Shown one piece after another: positions 17,476 to 27,433 of a stretch of 64,000 nucleotides of DNA. How positions within the stretch are numbered: the stretch's first letter is position 1; each line of letters opens with the position of its first letter. Location: contig CAZQDZ010000002.1 of the NCBI GenBank assembly GCA_964591455.1, positions 124,001 to 188,000 of the forward strand, read 5' to 3'. The notes beneath the pieces were generated by a model. It worked only from the letters and a program-made list of their open reading frames with translations. It did not search any database and was not told where the DNA came from. The translations under genes were made by a program, and so were the position numbers. This DNA comes from RFSX01 sp964591455. GTDB taxonomy: Bacteria > Bacteroidota > Bacteroidia > Chitinophagales > Saprospiraceae.

Positions 17476-20208
17476 TTAATTATCGCTTGGGTTATCTATA
17501 TCGTCAATGGCTGATTGGACATCATCTGCAGCCTTCTTTAACTTTTCTGCCTTACTTTTTTTAGTAGACTTCTTCTCTACTTGTGGTTTCTTCTTAGAAT
17601 TAGTAGGCTCCTCGGTAAAAGTGAATCCCTTTACATCTGTACCAACGTAAATTGTGTCACCTGCCGTGAAATGACCAGAAAGAACTTGCTTTGATAATTC
17701 ATTGATTATTTCTTTCTGTATAACTCTTTTCAGAGGTCTGGCGCCAAATTGAGGTTCATATCCCAGTTCAGCAATCAGTGACATTGCAGAATCTGAGAAA
17801 GAAATACTCATTTCAGATTTTGCAAGATTCTTTTTAGTCTTTTTGAGAATCAAGACAGCTATTTTTTGAATTTCTTCCTTTGTCAATGGCGTAAACATGA
17901 TCTGGTCGTCTATCCTATTTAGAAATTCTGGTCTCAGACTTTGCTTGAGCACATCGAAGACTTCTAGCTTTGTTGTCTCCAGGATGTCCGCTCTATGATC
18001 ATCGCCCACAGCTTCTAGATCTTCGAAGTTTTCCAGGATAGTTTCTGCACCCATATTTGAAGTCATTATAATGATGGTATTCTTGAAGTTGGCTACTCTA
18101 CCCTTATTATCTGTTAGTCTTCCATCGTCTAATACCTGAAGAAGAATATTGAAAGTGTCTGGATGAGCTTTCTCTATTTCGTCCAAGAGCACTATTGAAT
18201 AGGGTCTTCTTCTAACAGCCTCCGTCAGCTGTCCTCCTTCATCATAACCCACATATCCTGGAGGCGCACCGACCAACCTTGATACAGAATGCTTCTCTTG
18301 ATATTCAGACATGTCTATTCTTGTAATGGCCCTTTCATCATCGAAAAGCACTTCTGCCAAAGTCTTAGCCAGCTCAGTTTTACCTACTCCGGTTGGTCCT
18401 AGAAAAATAAATGATCCAATGGGTTTATTAGGATCTGCCAAGCCAGAACGACTACGACGAATCGCATCTGACACAGCAACAACCGCTTCATGCTGACCGA
18501 TCAGTCGTTTGCCTATTTCCTCCTCTAGTTTCAGCAACTTATCTTTTTCACTTTGCATCATTTTAGACACAGGTATGCCAGTCCAGCGTGCTACTACCTC
18601 TGCTATGTCATTAGCGGTGACCTCTTCATTGGTGAATCTGGAGTCTTCAGAAATTTTACTGAGTTTTTCTTCAGCAGCCTTGAGCATGGCTTCTTTTTCT
18701 TTCAGGTCACCATATCTGATTTTAGCGACCAATTCGAAGTTACTGTCCCGTTCGGCTAAATCTGCTTGATGCTCCAGCTCTTCTACATCCTTTTTTATAG
18801 CTTGGATTTGATCTACGATTTCCTTTTCGTTTTTCCACTTGGCGTTGACACTGTCTAGTTTCTCCTTTGCATTGGCTATCTGCTCATTGATGGCTTTGAG
18901 CTTTTTGTCACCTTTCTCACGCTTGATTGCTTCACGTTCTATTTCTAGCTGTCTGACCTTTCTGTCCAGCTCATCTATCTGTTCTGGCACAGAATCTAAT
19001 TCTAACCGCATTTTTGCAGCAGCTTCGTCTATAAGGTCGATTGCTTTATCTGGTAACTTTCTCTCAGTGATGTATCGGTGAGAGAGCTCTGCTGCCGCAA
19101 TGAGTGCTTCATCCAGAATTTCTATTTTATGATACATCTCGTACTTATCTTGAATACCTCTTAGGATGGAGATTGTATCTTCTACTGGTGGCTCATCTAC
19201 ATACACTGTTTGGAATCGTCTGACGAGTGCTTTGTCTTTCTCAAAATGCTTTTGATACTCGTCTAGGGTGGTCGCTCCAATTGTCCTGAGCTCTCCTCTA
19301 GCCAGCGCAGGCTTCAGGATATTCGCAGCATCCATAGCACCATTGCCACCTCCAGCGCCAATAAGCGTATGGATTTCGTCTACAAACAATATGACTTCTC
19401 CATTAGAAGCATTGACTTCTTTGATGACAGCTTTAAGCCTTTCTTCAAACTCTCCTTTGAATTTAGCGCCAGCAATTAAACCAGCAATATCTAGCGAGAA
19501 TATCTTCTTTGATTGTAGATTTTCTGGGACGTCTTGCTTTACGATACGCCAAGCAATGCCTTCCACAATGGCCGTTTTTCCTACGCCGGCATCACCTACG
19601 ATAATGGGATTATTCTTCTTCCGTCTAGAAAGGATGTGCAGAATTCTTCTGATTTCTTCATCACGTCCTATGATGGGGTCGAGTTTGCCAGACTCTGCTC
19701 TTTCGTTAAGATTGATACCATATTTATTGAGGGCATTATATTCTGCCCCTGCGTTACGGCTGTCGACTTTTTGACCTTTTCTTATTTCTTGTATTGCTGC
19801 CTTCAGTCCTTTCGTGGTGACACCTAGGTCTTTGAGTACTTGAGCACCACTATCTTTGCCGCCCAAGATGCCAAGCAACATGAGTTCCAATGAGATAAAC
19901 TCATCTTCAAATTCTGGGAGGAGCTTCTTGGCTCGACTAAGAGAGGCATTGGCATCGTTTGTCAGAAATTGCTTATCGCTCCCTTCTACTTTAGGGTAGC
20001 GTTTGATTTTTTCTTTAAGCTTTTTCTTGAGCGCCGGCACACCTACATCCATCTTCTTGAAAAGAAACTCGGAAAGTGGTTCGTCTACTTCTATTATCCC
20101 ATAGATGAGGTGGGCAGTGTCCACTTGCTGTTGGTCTAAATTCTTAGCAGCCTCTTGAGCTTTGATTATAGCCTCTTGTGATTTTAACGTAAAGTTATCA
20201 TATGTCAT
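17476..20208 (-). CDS. clpB: ATP-dependent disaggregase ClpB
   Basis: About 910 residues. ClpB is a hexameric AAA+ chaperone that, with DnaK, pulls proteins out of aggregates. Order: Clp N-domain (MTYDNFTLKSQEAIIKAQEA onward), NBD1 with Walker A GDAGVGKTA near 205-213, the long coiled-coil middle domain at about 400-530, NBD2 with GPTGVGKTELAKTLAE, and a C-terminal small domain. There is no LGF-type loop for ClpP, as expected. A lysine-rich 50-residue tail (KKKPQVEKKSTKKSKAEK) is an added feature. The frame extends to 20283, but ATG 20206-20208 matches the family start. Confidence 0.97.
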   Translation of the reverse strand: MTYDNFTLKSQEAIIKAQEAAKNLDQQQVDTAHLIYGIIEVDEPLSEFLFKKMDVGVPALKKKLKEKIKRYPKVEGSDKQFLTNDANASLSRAKKLLPEFEDEFISLELMLLGILGGKDSGAQVLKDLGVTTKGLKAAIQEIRKGQKVDSRNAGAEYNALNKYGINLNERAESGKLDPIIGRDEEIRRILHILSRRKKNNPIIVGDAGVGKTAIVEGIAWRIVKQDVPENLQSKKIFSLDIAGLIAGAKFKGEFEERLKAVIKEVNASNGEVILFVDEIHTLIGAGGGNGAMDAANILKPALARGELRTIGATTLDEYQKHFEKDKALVRRFQTVYVDEPPVEDTISILRGIQDKYEMYHKIEILDEALIAAAELSHRYITERKLPDKAIDLIDEAAAKMRLELDSVPEQIDELDRKVRQLEIEREAIKREKGDKKLKAINEQIANAKEKLDSVNAKWKNEKEIVDQIQAIKKDVEELEHQADLAERDSNFELVAKIRYGDLKEKEAMLKAAEEKLSKISEDSRFTNEEVTANDIAEVVARWTGIPVSKMMQSEKDKLLKLEEEIGKRLIGQHEAVVAVSDAIRRSRSGLADPNKPIGSFIFLGPTGVGKTELAKTLAEVLFDDERAITRIDMSEYQEKHSVSRLVGAPPGYVGYDEGGQLTEAVRRRPYSIVLLDEIEKAHPDTFNILLQVLDDGRLTDNKGRVANFKNTIIIMTSNMGAETILENFEDLEAVGDDHRADILETTKLEVFDVLKQSLRPEFLNRIDDQIMFTPLTKEEIQKIAVLILKKTKKNLAKSEMSISFSDSAMSLIAELGYEPQFGARPLKRVIQKEIINELSKQVLSGHFTAGDTIYVGTDVKGFTFTEEPTNSKKKPQVEKKSTKKSKAEKLKKAADDVQSAIDDIDNPSDN

Positions 20209-20382
20209 TCTGCAATATAATTGTTTGAATGACCAAGATACAAACGAAGGACCAATTTGATTTGAATGGATATATATAGACAATCTGTCACAATATGATC
20301 TCAGATTGTGACCAGATTACCTGTATGGTGGTTCGCTCCCATCAATTTTGTCATGGGTATTAGATCTAGCTATATATAAAAA

Positions 20383-20408
20383 TGGCCCGCAATCGAGATT
20401 GCGAGCCA
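20383..20408 (-). terminator. Terminator of the following barrel gene
   Basis: TGGC..GCAATC and GATTGC..GCCA form a hairpin with a two-base loop. On the minus strand it is followed by ATTTTTATAT. It lies 23 bases after the stop of the 20431-21078 gene. Confidence 0.75.
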
Positions 20409-20430
20409 CATCTACCTAATCAGTTAATTT

Positions 20431-21078
20431 CTATAAGAAGATGCCTAATGATAATTCTAAATACTTGATGTTTGTATCTAACTCAAATGGTATTCCGAGG
20501 TAATCGTATCCTTGGCCAGAATTCTGAAACATGTATGTATGTTTTAAGTCCACGTGTATGTGATTCATGAATTTATATCCTATGATAAAATTAAATCCTG
20601 ACCTTAGGTTATGTCCAGTATATTGGACAGGCCCTATTTCAGATAAGTTCTCTGTTTCCTTAATTACTGTAGAAAACTCTGGACCTACACCGAACTTAAA
20701 ATTCTTGTGGGTTACTCCAGCTGTCAAAGAGAATCGAATATCTTGTTCTTCAGTTGTGTAAGCCACTTCTGGATCCAATGGCGTTTCGCTGATGTTAACA
20801 GATTGGAGTGCAAAATTTCTACCTCCTTTGGCGTAGGCTGCATCAGCCATGATAAATGTCTTTCCTGTTTCTCTATACAATGACAGCCCCACTCCTCTTT
20901 TTATCATTGATGACCTTACAGCTATGGTGTGTAATTGTAGTGGCTCTGGGTTTAGAAATTGTTCAGTAGTCTCAGCACCATAGTTTGCAGCAACAAAACC
21001 CTTAACGCCTATCTGTAACTGACCACTAACATGGATACTTATAAAAACTAATGATAAAATAATTATAGCTTGTTTCAT
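20431..21078 (-). CDS. PorT-like outer-membrane barrel protein
   Basis: 215 residues with a signal peptide (MKQAIIILSLVFISIHVSGQ). Repeated beta strands such as QIGVKGFVAANYG, GVGLSLYRETGKTFIMADAA, FKFGVGPEFSTVIKE and FNFIIGYKFMNHIHVDLKHT fit an eight-stranded outer-membrane barrel of the PorT/OMP_b-brl type, ending LSLGIFL. No specific ligand can be inferred. It is monocistronic, with its own terminator. Confidence 0.7.
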   Translation of the reverse strand: MKQAIIILSLVFISIHVSGQLQIGVKGFVAANYGAETTEQFLNPEPLQLHTIAVRSSMIKRGVGLSLYRETGKTFIMADAAYAKGGRNFALQSVNISETPLDPEVAYTTEEQDIRFSLTAGVTHKNFKFGVGPEFSTVIKETENLSEIGPVQYTGHNLRSGFNFIIGYKFMNHIHVDLKHTYMFQNSGQGYDYLGIPFELDTNIKYLELSLGIFL

Positions 21079-21161
21079 TTTACTCTTTTTTAATTTGAAT
21101 TAATCGGCAACTAACAGACGAAGGGAATTCCCCAAGACATAGTTTCATTAACATTGTTTAA

Positions 21162-21527
21162 CTAAACTTTATTAAATCTGGTGGCGATTACTCGTCCGCC
21201 TTCATCTCTAACCATAAGGACGTATGTCCCTTTTTTTAGTGTGTGAATCTTGATTTTATCTATTTTTGATTTTGTACTTATTCGACTAATCAGCTCTCCT
21301 TTAGGTTGGAAGATTATCCAGTCCAGCATTCCAGTATTTCCTTCAAGTTGTACATCGAGGCTTAATCCATCTGTACTTATCGCTACTTCAAGATTAGTAT
21401 CAGGAATGACCTCTAAGACAGTTCTTTCTTTATTATTTTCTGTTGCCGACTTATCAATATGTGCTGCATAACCATAAGAGATGGACGAAAGCACAAGGCA
21501 TAGTATGATATGGGTTAAAATTTTCAT
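21162..21527 (-). CDS. Small secreted protein with a sorting-domain-like C-terminus
   Basis: 121 residues, signal peptide MKILTHIILCLVLSSISYGY. The last 55 residues (GMLDWIIFQPKGELISRIST, then IKIHTLKKGTYVLMVRDEGG and ATRFNKV) look like the beta sandwich of a T9SS type A sorting domain: 'xLxxGxYxLxVxxxxGxxxxxRFxKx'. Almost nothing precedes this domain except a short linker, so it could be a minimal secreted protein or the remnant of a larger one. No partner gene is evident. Confidence 0.6.
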   Translation of the reverse strand: MKILTHIILCLVLSSISYGYAAHIDKSATENNKERTVLEVIPDTNLEVAISTDGLSLDVQLEGNTGMLDWIIFQPKGELISRISTKSKIDKIKIHTLKKGTYVLMVRDEGGRVIATRFNKV

Positions 21528-21988
21528 AATCGTTTTTTTGTGTGTGAAAAATTGTTCTGAGCTTAGCGTATATGTTTATACGTTATTTGTGTATTGAGTA
21601 TTAAAAATTGATTTTATTCATACAACAGGCTCACTTACTTAAGCATCCAATTTTAAGCTTATGACTATTTCAAAGTGACATAAAGAAACTTTTAAATCTA
21701 GGCACGCTTTGAATGGATTTGGTTGGTTTTGATAACTATTTAATTGCGGTGCAAAGAAAGAGACAATTAATCAAATTTACCCTAAATCGAAACTTAATGA
21801 GTCTTTTTGACTTGTTATATAAGACAATAGAGTCAAAATTGTTTGAATCAACTGGTTGAAGTATGCTTAAAAGAAATATTTCTTTTAAGAAGCCCTACAT
21901 AGTTGTCAGTTTATCACAGGGTGTTTTGCACTGATTTATAAGATCACTCCTTGACAAGCTAGCAAATAGCTAATGAAAAATGGCCTGG
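21528..21988. other. Gene-free AT-rich intergenic region
   Basis: About 460 bases after rodA (minus strand) without a convincing gene. The only clear structure is the perfect palindrome at 21866-21889, given separately. Confidence 0.6.
21866..21889. repeat. Perfect 24-bp palindrome
   Basis: The half-site CTTAAAAGAAAT is followed directly by its exact reverse complement, with no spacer. It lies 100 bases beyond the rodA stop. It could be a binding site for a dimeric protein or, as RNA, an AT-rich hairpin ending the secA-rodA transcript; there is no strong T-run after it. Confidence 0.7.
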
Positions 21989-23389
21989 CTATACCCGCCT
22001 GCCTGCTTGGTCCATCTTGAGTAAAATGGACATCATAATGAAAAAGGTAATCAAGGAAGAGCCTCCTTTGCTCATTAGAGGGAGCGGTATACCGATAACT
22101 GGCATCAATCCCATAGTCATTCCAATATTTATAAAATAATGAAAGAATAGAATACCCGCTAATGAATAGGCGTAATAGCGAACGAATGGTAAAGTCGCTC
22201 TCTCTCCTATTATGGTCAATCTAATAATTAAGACGAGCATAAGAAGTATGAGACTGGCTGCCCCAATAAATCCCTGTTCTTCTCCTAGAACACTAAATAT
22301 AAAATCAGTGGACTGTTCCGGCACAAAATTCAACTTGGTCATAGTCCCATCTAAAAAACCCTTGCCCGCAAACCCACCTGACCCTATTGCTGTTTTAGAC
22401 TGAATGATATTGTATAAAGCGCCTCTGGGGTCACTCAGGTCTGGTTTAAGCCATACATTAAGTCGAGCTTGTTGGTGGGGCTTGAGTACATTATTGAATG
22501 TCCATTGTGTACCGAAAGAGAGAGATATAAATAATAGACTGGTAACCAGACTTATAAGAATCTGACGGTATTTTGCCTCTCTAAAAGCCAGGTAGACAAA
22601 ATAGACACAAGAGATTGTCACTGTGAGAAATATAATTCTATAATCCAGATAGTTATAACTAGCAAGCGTAAACAAGGTCAATAGCAACCATATGCTAAGC
22701 GGCAATCTGTTCTCTCTACTAGAATAGGCCAATACCAGATACAAGATGAGCAAGATAATGAGCATGATGAGATAAGGTGTAGATATTAGCGAACCAATAA
22801 ATACGAATGCCAGTGATAATACTAGTATATACAGCATGGGATTGAGTCCAGCCCGAAATAGAGGAATCATAAAAGCCAAAAAGATAATGGCTGTTCCAGC
22901 ATCTGGTTGCAATAATATAAGTAAGGCCGGTGTCACAAGAAGCAGCAAAGCCATAGTGACTTTTCCTAGATTATTGATATTCAGATTGGGTTGTCCAAGG
23001 AATGCCGCCATCCCTAGGGTGGTTCCTAGTTTAGCAAATTCTGATGGCTGAAATGAATATCCCATAATGACGAACCATGAAGTAGCCCCTTTTACTTCTT
23101 TTCCAAAAAATAGGACAGCGACTAGTGACAATAGGGTCAGTCCATAGATGGGGTAGGCGAGACTATTCCATATCCTCCAGTCTAGTGATATGCCAATAGC
23201 AAAGAGAAGCAAGCCAACGCCTATCCATAAGGTTTGTCTGCCTACAATAGAGTCAAAGTCAAACCAAAAGGAGCCTTCACCTTGATAGCTAATAGTATAT
23301 AACATAAGCCACCCTACAAATACAATGGCGAAAAAGATACTTAGAGAAGCCCAATCAAATCCTACTTTTGTTTTACGGTATGTGGACAT
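21989..23389 (-). CDS. rodA: Rod-shape peptidoglycan glycosyltransferase RodA
   Basis: 466 residues with about ten or more membrane helices, SEDS family (FtsW/RodA/SpoVE). RodA polymerises lipid II during side-wall growth with a class B PBP. LNFVPEQSTDFIFSVLGEEQ carries the conserved catalytic aspartate region, and GIPLPLMSKGGSSLITFF is the C-terminal family signature. It lies last in a secA - SPOR - rodA run. mreC/mrdA are not in the window, so RodA rather than FtsW is inferred from sequence flavour and length. Confidence 0.93.
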   Translation of the reverse strand: MSTYRKTKVGFDWASLSIFFAIVFVGWLMLYTISYQGEGSFWFDFDSIVGRQTLWIGVGLLLFAIGISLDWRIWNSLAYPIYGLTLLSLVAVLFFGKEVKGATSWFVIMGYSFQPSEFAKLGTTLGMAAFLGQPNLNINNLGKVTMALLLLVTPALLILLQPDAGTAIIFLAFMIPLFRAGLNPMLYILVLSLAFVFIGSLISTPYLIMLIILLILYLVLAYSSRENRLPLSIWLLLTLFTLASYNYLDYRIIFLTVTISCVYFVYLAFREAKYRQILISLVTSLLFISLSFGTQWTFNNVLKPHQQARLNVWLKPDLSDPRGALYNIIQSKTAIGSGGFAGKGFLDGTMTKLNFVPEQSTDFIFSVLGEEQGFIGAASLILLMLVLIIRLTIIGERATLPFVRYYAYSLAGILFFHYFINIGMTMGLMPVIGIPLPLMSKGGSSLITFFIMMSILLKMDQAGRRV

Positions 23390-23413
23390 TGGCAGTCAGA
23401 ATTCTTAGTAGGA

Positions 23414-23809
23414 TTATCTAGGAATCTCAATAAGATTCTTCTTCTTCATTTCAGATTGTACAGGCAGTGCTGCAGGGAAGTCTTGCTTAAGTTGGAGTAA
23501 CATCGGTTCCAAATCTTCTCTTAATTCATAAGCACCGATACGTACTTGGTAGTAGGGTGGGTTATGTTCCCACGTGTAAGGAATGTCAGGGTATAGTACC
23601 TCAAATTCTGAAATTCCCTTTTCCATTTCTCTTCTATCATTGGTGGTGAGAATTTGGATTTTCCAGGCACGGACCACCTGATCCAATTGATTTTGGTGTT
23701 TGAATTGTGCCATGAGATTAGAAATTTCCGGCTCCTCAGATATGGTCACCTGCGCTTGTCCGTGATAATATCCGAACACTAGTATCAAGAGTGTGATACT
23801 GATTTTCAT
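23414..23809 (-). CDS. SPOR-domain periplasmic protein
   Basis: 131 residues when started at MKISITLLILVFGYYHGQAQ, an evident signal peptide. An upstream Met at 23842 would overlap the end of secA by 11 bases. The C-terminal half (VVRAWKIQILTTNDRREMEK, then PPYYQVRIGAYELREDLEPM) is a SPOR domain, which binds glycan strands stripped of side peptides, usually at division sites. Position between secA and rodA supports an envelope or peptidoglycan role. Confidence 0.82.
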   Translation of the reverse strand: MKISITLLILVFGYYHGQAQVTISEEPEISNLMAQFKHQNQLDQVVRAWKIQILTTNDRREMEKGISEFEVLYPDIPYTWEHNPPYYQVRIGAYELREDLEPMLLQLKQDFPAALPVQSEMKKKNLIEIPR

Positions 23810-23831
23810 TCCTGACAGCTTATACGAAAGA

Positions 23832-26800
23832 TTATTTTCCATGACACTGTTTATATTTTTTGCCACTACCACAAGGGCAAGGGTCATTACGCTTTACTTT
23901 CTTTTCATCTCTTCTAAAGGTCTCAGGCTTTTGTACCTCTGCTCGTCCTGCTCTAGCTGCTGCTCGCTTGACTGCTTCTTGATCTTTATTAGTTCTTACT
24001 CTCTTGAAGTCAGTTTTGTTCTGTCTTGCTTCTCTTACTTGATCAGGATCCAGCACGTTCAGCTTACCACCCATAAGATAGGACATTACGTCATAATTAA
24101 TTTTATAGATGAGTTCTTCGAAGGAATTGTAGGCCTCCATCTTATAGACAACTAATGGGTCTTTCTGCTCGAAAGAGGCTGCCTGAGAGGAGTCCTTCAA
24201 TTCGTCCATGTTCCTAAGGTGCTCTTTCCAGTTCTCGTCTATAAGTGCTAGGGTAATGGCCTTCTCTATATCAGTCATAATGGACTCTCCATCAGATTGT
24301 ACAGCGGGCTCTAAGTCCGCAGCTATTTGCAACTGCTTGTCCCGTGATGTGGTTTCATAAGGTACTCGAATACGTTTGTATTGATGTCCTTGGTTTTCAT
24401 ATACATTACGGATGATAGGTAAGAGCAATTCTCTTATTCTATCAGATTTTTTCTCATATCCCTCCTGCACACTTTGTTGGTACATTTTTACCAGTTCTCC
24501 TACATTGCCCTCCGTAAAAGTTGCTTCATCTATGCCTGGTTCCATAGACAGTATTCTAAGACTATCATTTCTGAATGTGGTATAATTTCCACCCGATTTG
24601 TGGTCTTCCACAAGACTCTCTGTCAGAGACATAATCATGTTATAGAGATCCACAGAAAGTCGTTCTCCAGACAGGGCATTGTTTCTTTTATTATAGACGG
24701 CTTCTCTTTGGATGTTCATCACATCATCATACTCTAATAATCGCTTTCTGATACCAAAGTTGTTTTCTTCTACTTTTTTCTGAGCCCGCTCTATTGATTT
24801 GGTAATCATAGAATGTTGAATTACCTCTCCTTCTTGATGACCTAGCTTATCCATGACCTTGGATATCTTATCAGAATTAAATAACCTCATTAATTTATCC
24901 TCTAATGAGACGTAGAACTGAGAGCTACCTGGGTCTCCTTGTCTACCTGCACGACCTCTCAGCTGCCTGTCTACACGTCTAGAATCGTGTCTTTCTGTTG
25001 CTATAATAGCCAGTCCCCCTGCGGCCTTCACCTGATCCGTTAATTTAATGTCTGTTCCCCTACCCGCCATGTTGGTGGCTATAGTGACGGCGCCTGGCTG
25101 TCCTGCAGCAGCTACAATTTCTGCTTCTCTTTGATGTTGCTTTGCATTAAGGACATTATGTTTAATACCCCTTAGGTTAAGCATACGACTCAGTTTCTCA
25201 GAAACATCTACCGTCGTAGTACCTACAAGGACTGGCCGCCCTTGACCAGTTAGATTTCCAATTTCATCTATGACGGCATTGAATTTTTCTCTTGCAGTTT
25301 TATATACTAAATCTTCTTTGTCATCTCTTACTATCGGTCTATTGGTAGGGATGACGACGACATCTAACTTATATATTTCCCATAGCTCACCAGCTTCTGT
25401 TTCTGCTGTTCCTGTCATACCTGCCAGTTTGTGGTACATACGGAAATAATTCTGAAGGGTGATTGTCGCATAAGTCTGTGTGATGTCTCCAACTTTCACA
25501 TTTTCCTTTGCTTCTAGGGCTTGGTGAAGACCATCCGAGTATCGTCTACCTTCCATCATACGACCAGTCTGTTCGTCTACTATTTTGACCTGACCTTCTA
25601 TGACGACGTACTCTTCTTCTTTTTCAAAAAGGGTGTAGGCTTTTAGTAACTGGTTAACGGCATGTAGTCTACGTGACTTCAAAGAATAATCCTGCATCAG
25701 ACTTGCTTTATTATCTGACAGGTCTGCTCCAGAGTCCGCCTCTGATTCCGCAATCGCTTGCATTTCACTAGCAATATCTGGTAGGACATAGAAGTTAGAA
25801 TCATTCTCTCCTCTAGACATGAATTCCACGCCATGGTCCGTGAGCTCTACGCTTCTGTTTTTTTCATCTATGACAAAAAGAAGTTCTACATCAACCAAAT
25901 GCATATTCTTATTCTGCTCTGCCATATAGAAGTTCTCTGATTTCTGAAGTAGCGCTTTTACACCTTCTTCACTAAGGAACTTAATAAGTGGTCTATATTT
26001 AGGAAGGGAGCGATAAGCCCTGAGAAGCGCCATACCGGCATCTCCTTCTTCATGCCCTGTATTACCTGCAGCATAGAGGCTTTTAGCTACTGACAGATAT
26101 TCAGTAGCATTCTTTCTCTGGGCATTAATGAGTCGCTCTACTTTGGGTTTAAGAGTAATGTATTCCTGTTCTTCAGTTCCTGCAGGAACAGGGCCTGAGA
26201 TAATGAGTGGAGTCCTGGCATCGTCTATAAGGACTGAATCAACTTCATCTATCATGGAATAGTGGTGCTTTGCTTGCACCTTCTCTTCCAGTGACCGCAC
26301 CATGTTATCTCTTAGATAATCAAAACCAAATTCATTATTGGTCCCGTAAGTAATATCACACCGATAGGCTGCGACTCTTTCAGGTGAATGTGGCTTATAT
26401 TTATCTATACAGTCAACGGTCAAATGGAGAAACTGAAATATTGGACCTACCCATTCACAATCTCTTTTTGCTAAGTAATCATTTACTGTTATAACATGTA
26501 CGCCTAGTGAAGACAAACCATTGAGGTAAGCAGGAAGCGTGGCCACCAAGGTCTTACCTTCACCAGTCTGCATCTCAGCGACCTTGCCAGAGTGAAGCAC
26601 ATAACCACCGATGAGCTGTACATCGTAGTGGACCATATTCCAAACAATCTGACCACCAGCGGCCAACCAGGTATTCTTATAAATAGCGGTATCTCCTTGG
26701 ATTTCTAGGAAGTCCTTGCCTGCGGCAGCAAGGTCTCTATCTTGCTGAGTTGCGGTCACTTTGATTTCAGGATTTTCGCTAAATCTTCTAGCCGTCTCCT

Positions 26801-27140
26801 TGACCACAGCAAAGGCTTCTGGTAAAATTTCGAGTAGGATTTCCTCTAAGTACTTATCTCTATCCTTAGTTAGTTGATCTATCTCTCGGTAGAGATCTTC
26901 TTTTAGAGACAAATCACTTTCAGAAGCTACTCTGTCTTTGGCATTTTGTATTTCCTGGTCTATCCCTTCTAAGTATTCAGCTATCCTAGACCTGAAGTGA
27001 AGCGTTTTGTCCCTCAGTTCATCATGAGAAAGACTGCCATATTGTCCAAAAAATTCATTTGTTTTTGTAACATAAGGTTGGATTGCTTTCACATCCTTAT
27101 CGTACTTAGTGCCAAAAACTTTCTTTATAAAACCTAACAT
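23832..27140 (-). CDS. secA: Protein translocase ATPase SecA
   Basis: 1102 residues, the long form usual in Bacteroidota. SecA drives preproteins through SecYEG using ATP. The Walker A segment is AEMQTGEGKTLVA, and HYSMIDEVDSVLIDDARTPL is the DEAD-type motif. GTTTVDVSEKLSRML and TNMAGRGTDIKL are the helicase-2 motifs. The very C-terminus, NDPCPCGSGKKYKQCHG, is a zinc-binding SEC-C motif (Cys-x-Cys...Cys-His). An insertion relative to the E. coli protein is visible at about 330-480. It is the first gene of the secA-SPOR-rodA run. Confidence 0.98.
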   Translation of the reverse strand: MLGFIKKVFGTKYDKDVKAIQPYVTKTNEFFGQYGSLSHDELRDKTLHFRSRIAEYLEGIDQEIQNAKDRVASESDLSLKEDLYREIDQLTKDRDKYLEEILLEILPEAFAVVKETARRFSENPEIKVTATQQDRDLAAAGKDFLEIQGDTAIYKNTWLAAGGQIVWNMVHYDVQLIGGYVLHSGKVAEMQTGEGKTLVATLPAYLNGLSSLGVHVITVNDYLAKRDCEWVGPIFQFLHLTVDCIDKYKPHSPERVAAYRCDITYGTNNEFGFDYLRDNMVRSLEEKVQAKHHYSMIDEVDSVLIDDARTPLIISGPVPAGTEEQEYITLKPKVERLINAQRKNATEYLSVAKSLYAAGNTGHEEGDAGMALLRAYRSLPKYRPLIKFLSEEGVKALLQKSENFYMAEQNKNMHLVDVELLFVIDEKNRSVELTDHGVEFMSRGENDSNFYVLPDIASEMQAIAESEADSGADLSDNKASLMQDYSLKSRRLHAVNQLLKAYTLFEKEEEYVVIEGQVKIVDEQTGRMMEGRRYSDGLHQALEAKENVKVGDITQTYATITLQNYFRMYHKLAGMTGTAETEAGELWEIYKLDVVVIPTNRPIVRDDKEDLVYKTAREKFNAVIDEIGNLTGQGRPVLVGTTTVDVSEKLSRMLNLRGIKHNVLNAKQHQREAEIVAAAGQPGAVTIATNMAGRGTDIKLTDQVKAAGGLAIIATERHDSRRVDRQLRGRAGRQGDPGSSQFYVSLEDKLMRLFNSDKISKVMDKLGHQEGEVIQHSMITKSIERAQKKVEENNFGIRKRLLEYDDVMNIQREAVYNKRNNALSGERLSVDLYNMIMSLTESLVEDHKSGGNYTTFRNDSLRILSMEPGIDEATFTEGNVGELVKMYQQSVQEGYEKKSDRIRELLLPIIRNVYENQGHQYKRIRVPYETTSRDKQLQIAADLEPAVQSDGESIMTDIEKAITLALIDENWKEHLRNMDELKDSSQAASFEQKDPLVVYKMEAYNSFEELIYKINYDVMSYLMGGKLNVLDPDQVREARQNKTDFKRVRTNKDQEAVKRAAARAGRAEVQKPETFRRDEKKVKRNDPCPCGSGKKYKQCHGK

Positions 27141-27433
27141 ATTTACCTAGAATATCTCTAAAAATTGAGGAATCAGTGAATCTGACTTTGAAGAATAGCA
27201 AGATACGTTTTAACTGTGGTTCTTGCCATGTTATCACTATGAGAACACATATTATACCAAGGGGAAAGCTATGACATAATGGCGTAAACATTAGATTCTA
27301 TCGTCTAGTTGCAGCAATTATTAGACTTATTTGCTCTAAAGCCTCATTCGTAGAGCAATTATCCCACTTCGGCCAAAACACGTTCCAATCCCAAAGGAAT
27401 GGAGATAGATTTATACTGTCAAAAAACAACAAG

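Noticed and set aside
19268..19774. A 168-codon plus-strand frame inside clpB
   Set aside because: It is the opposite-strand shadow of the conserved ClpB NBD1 region.
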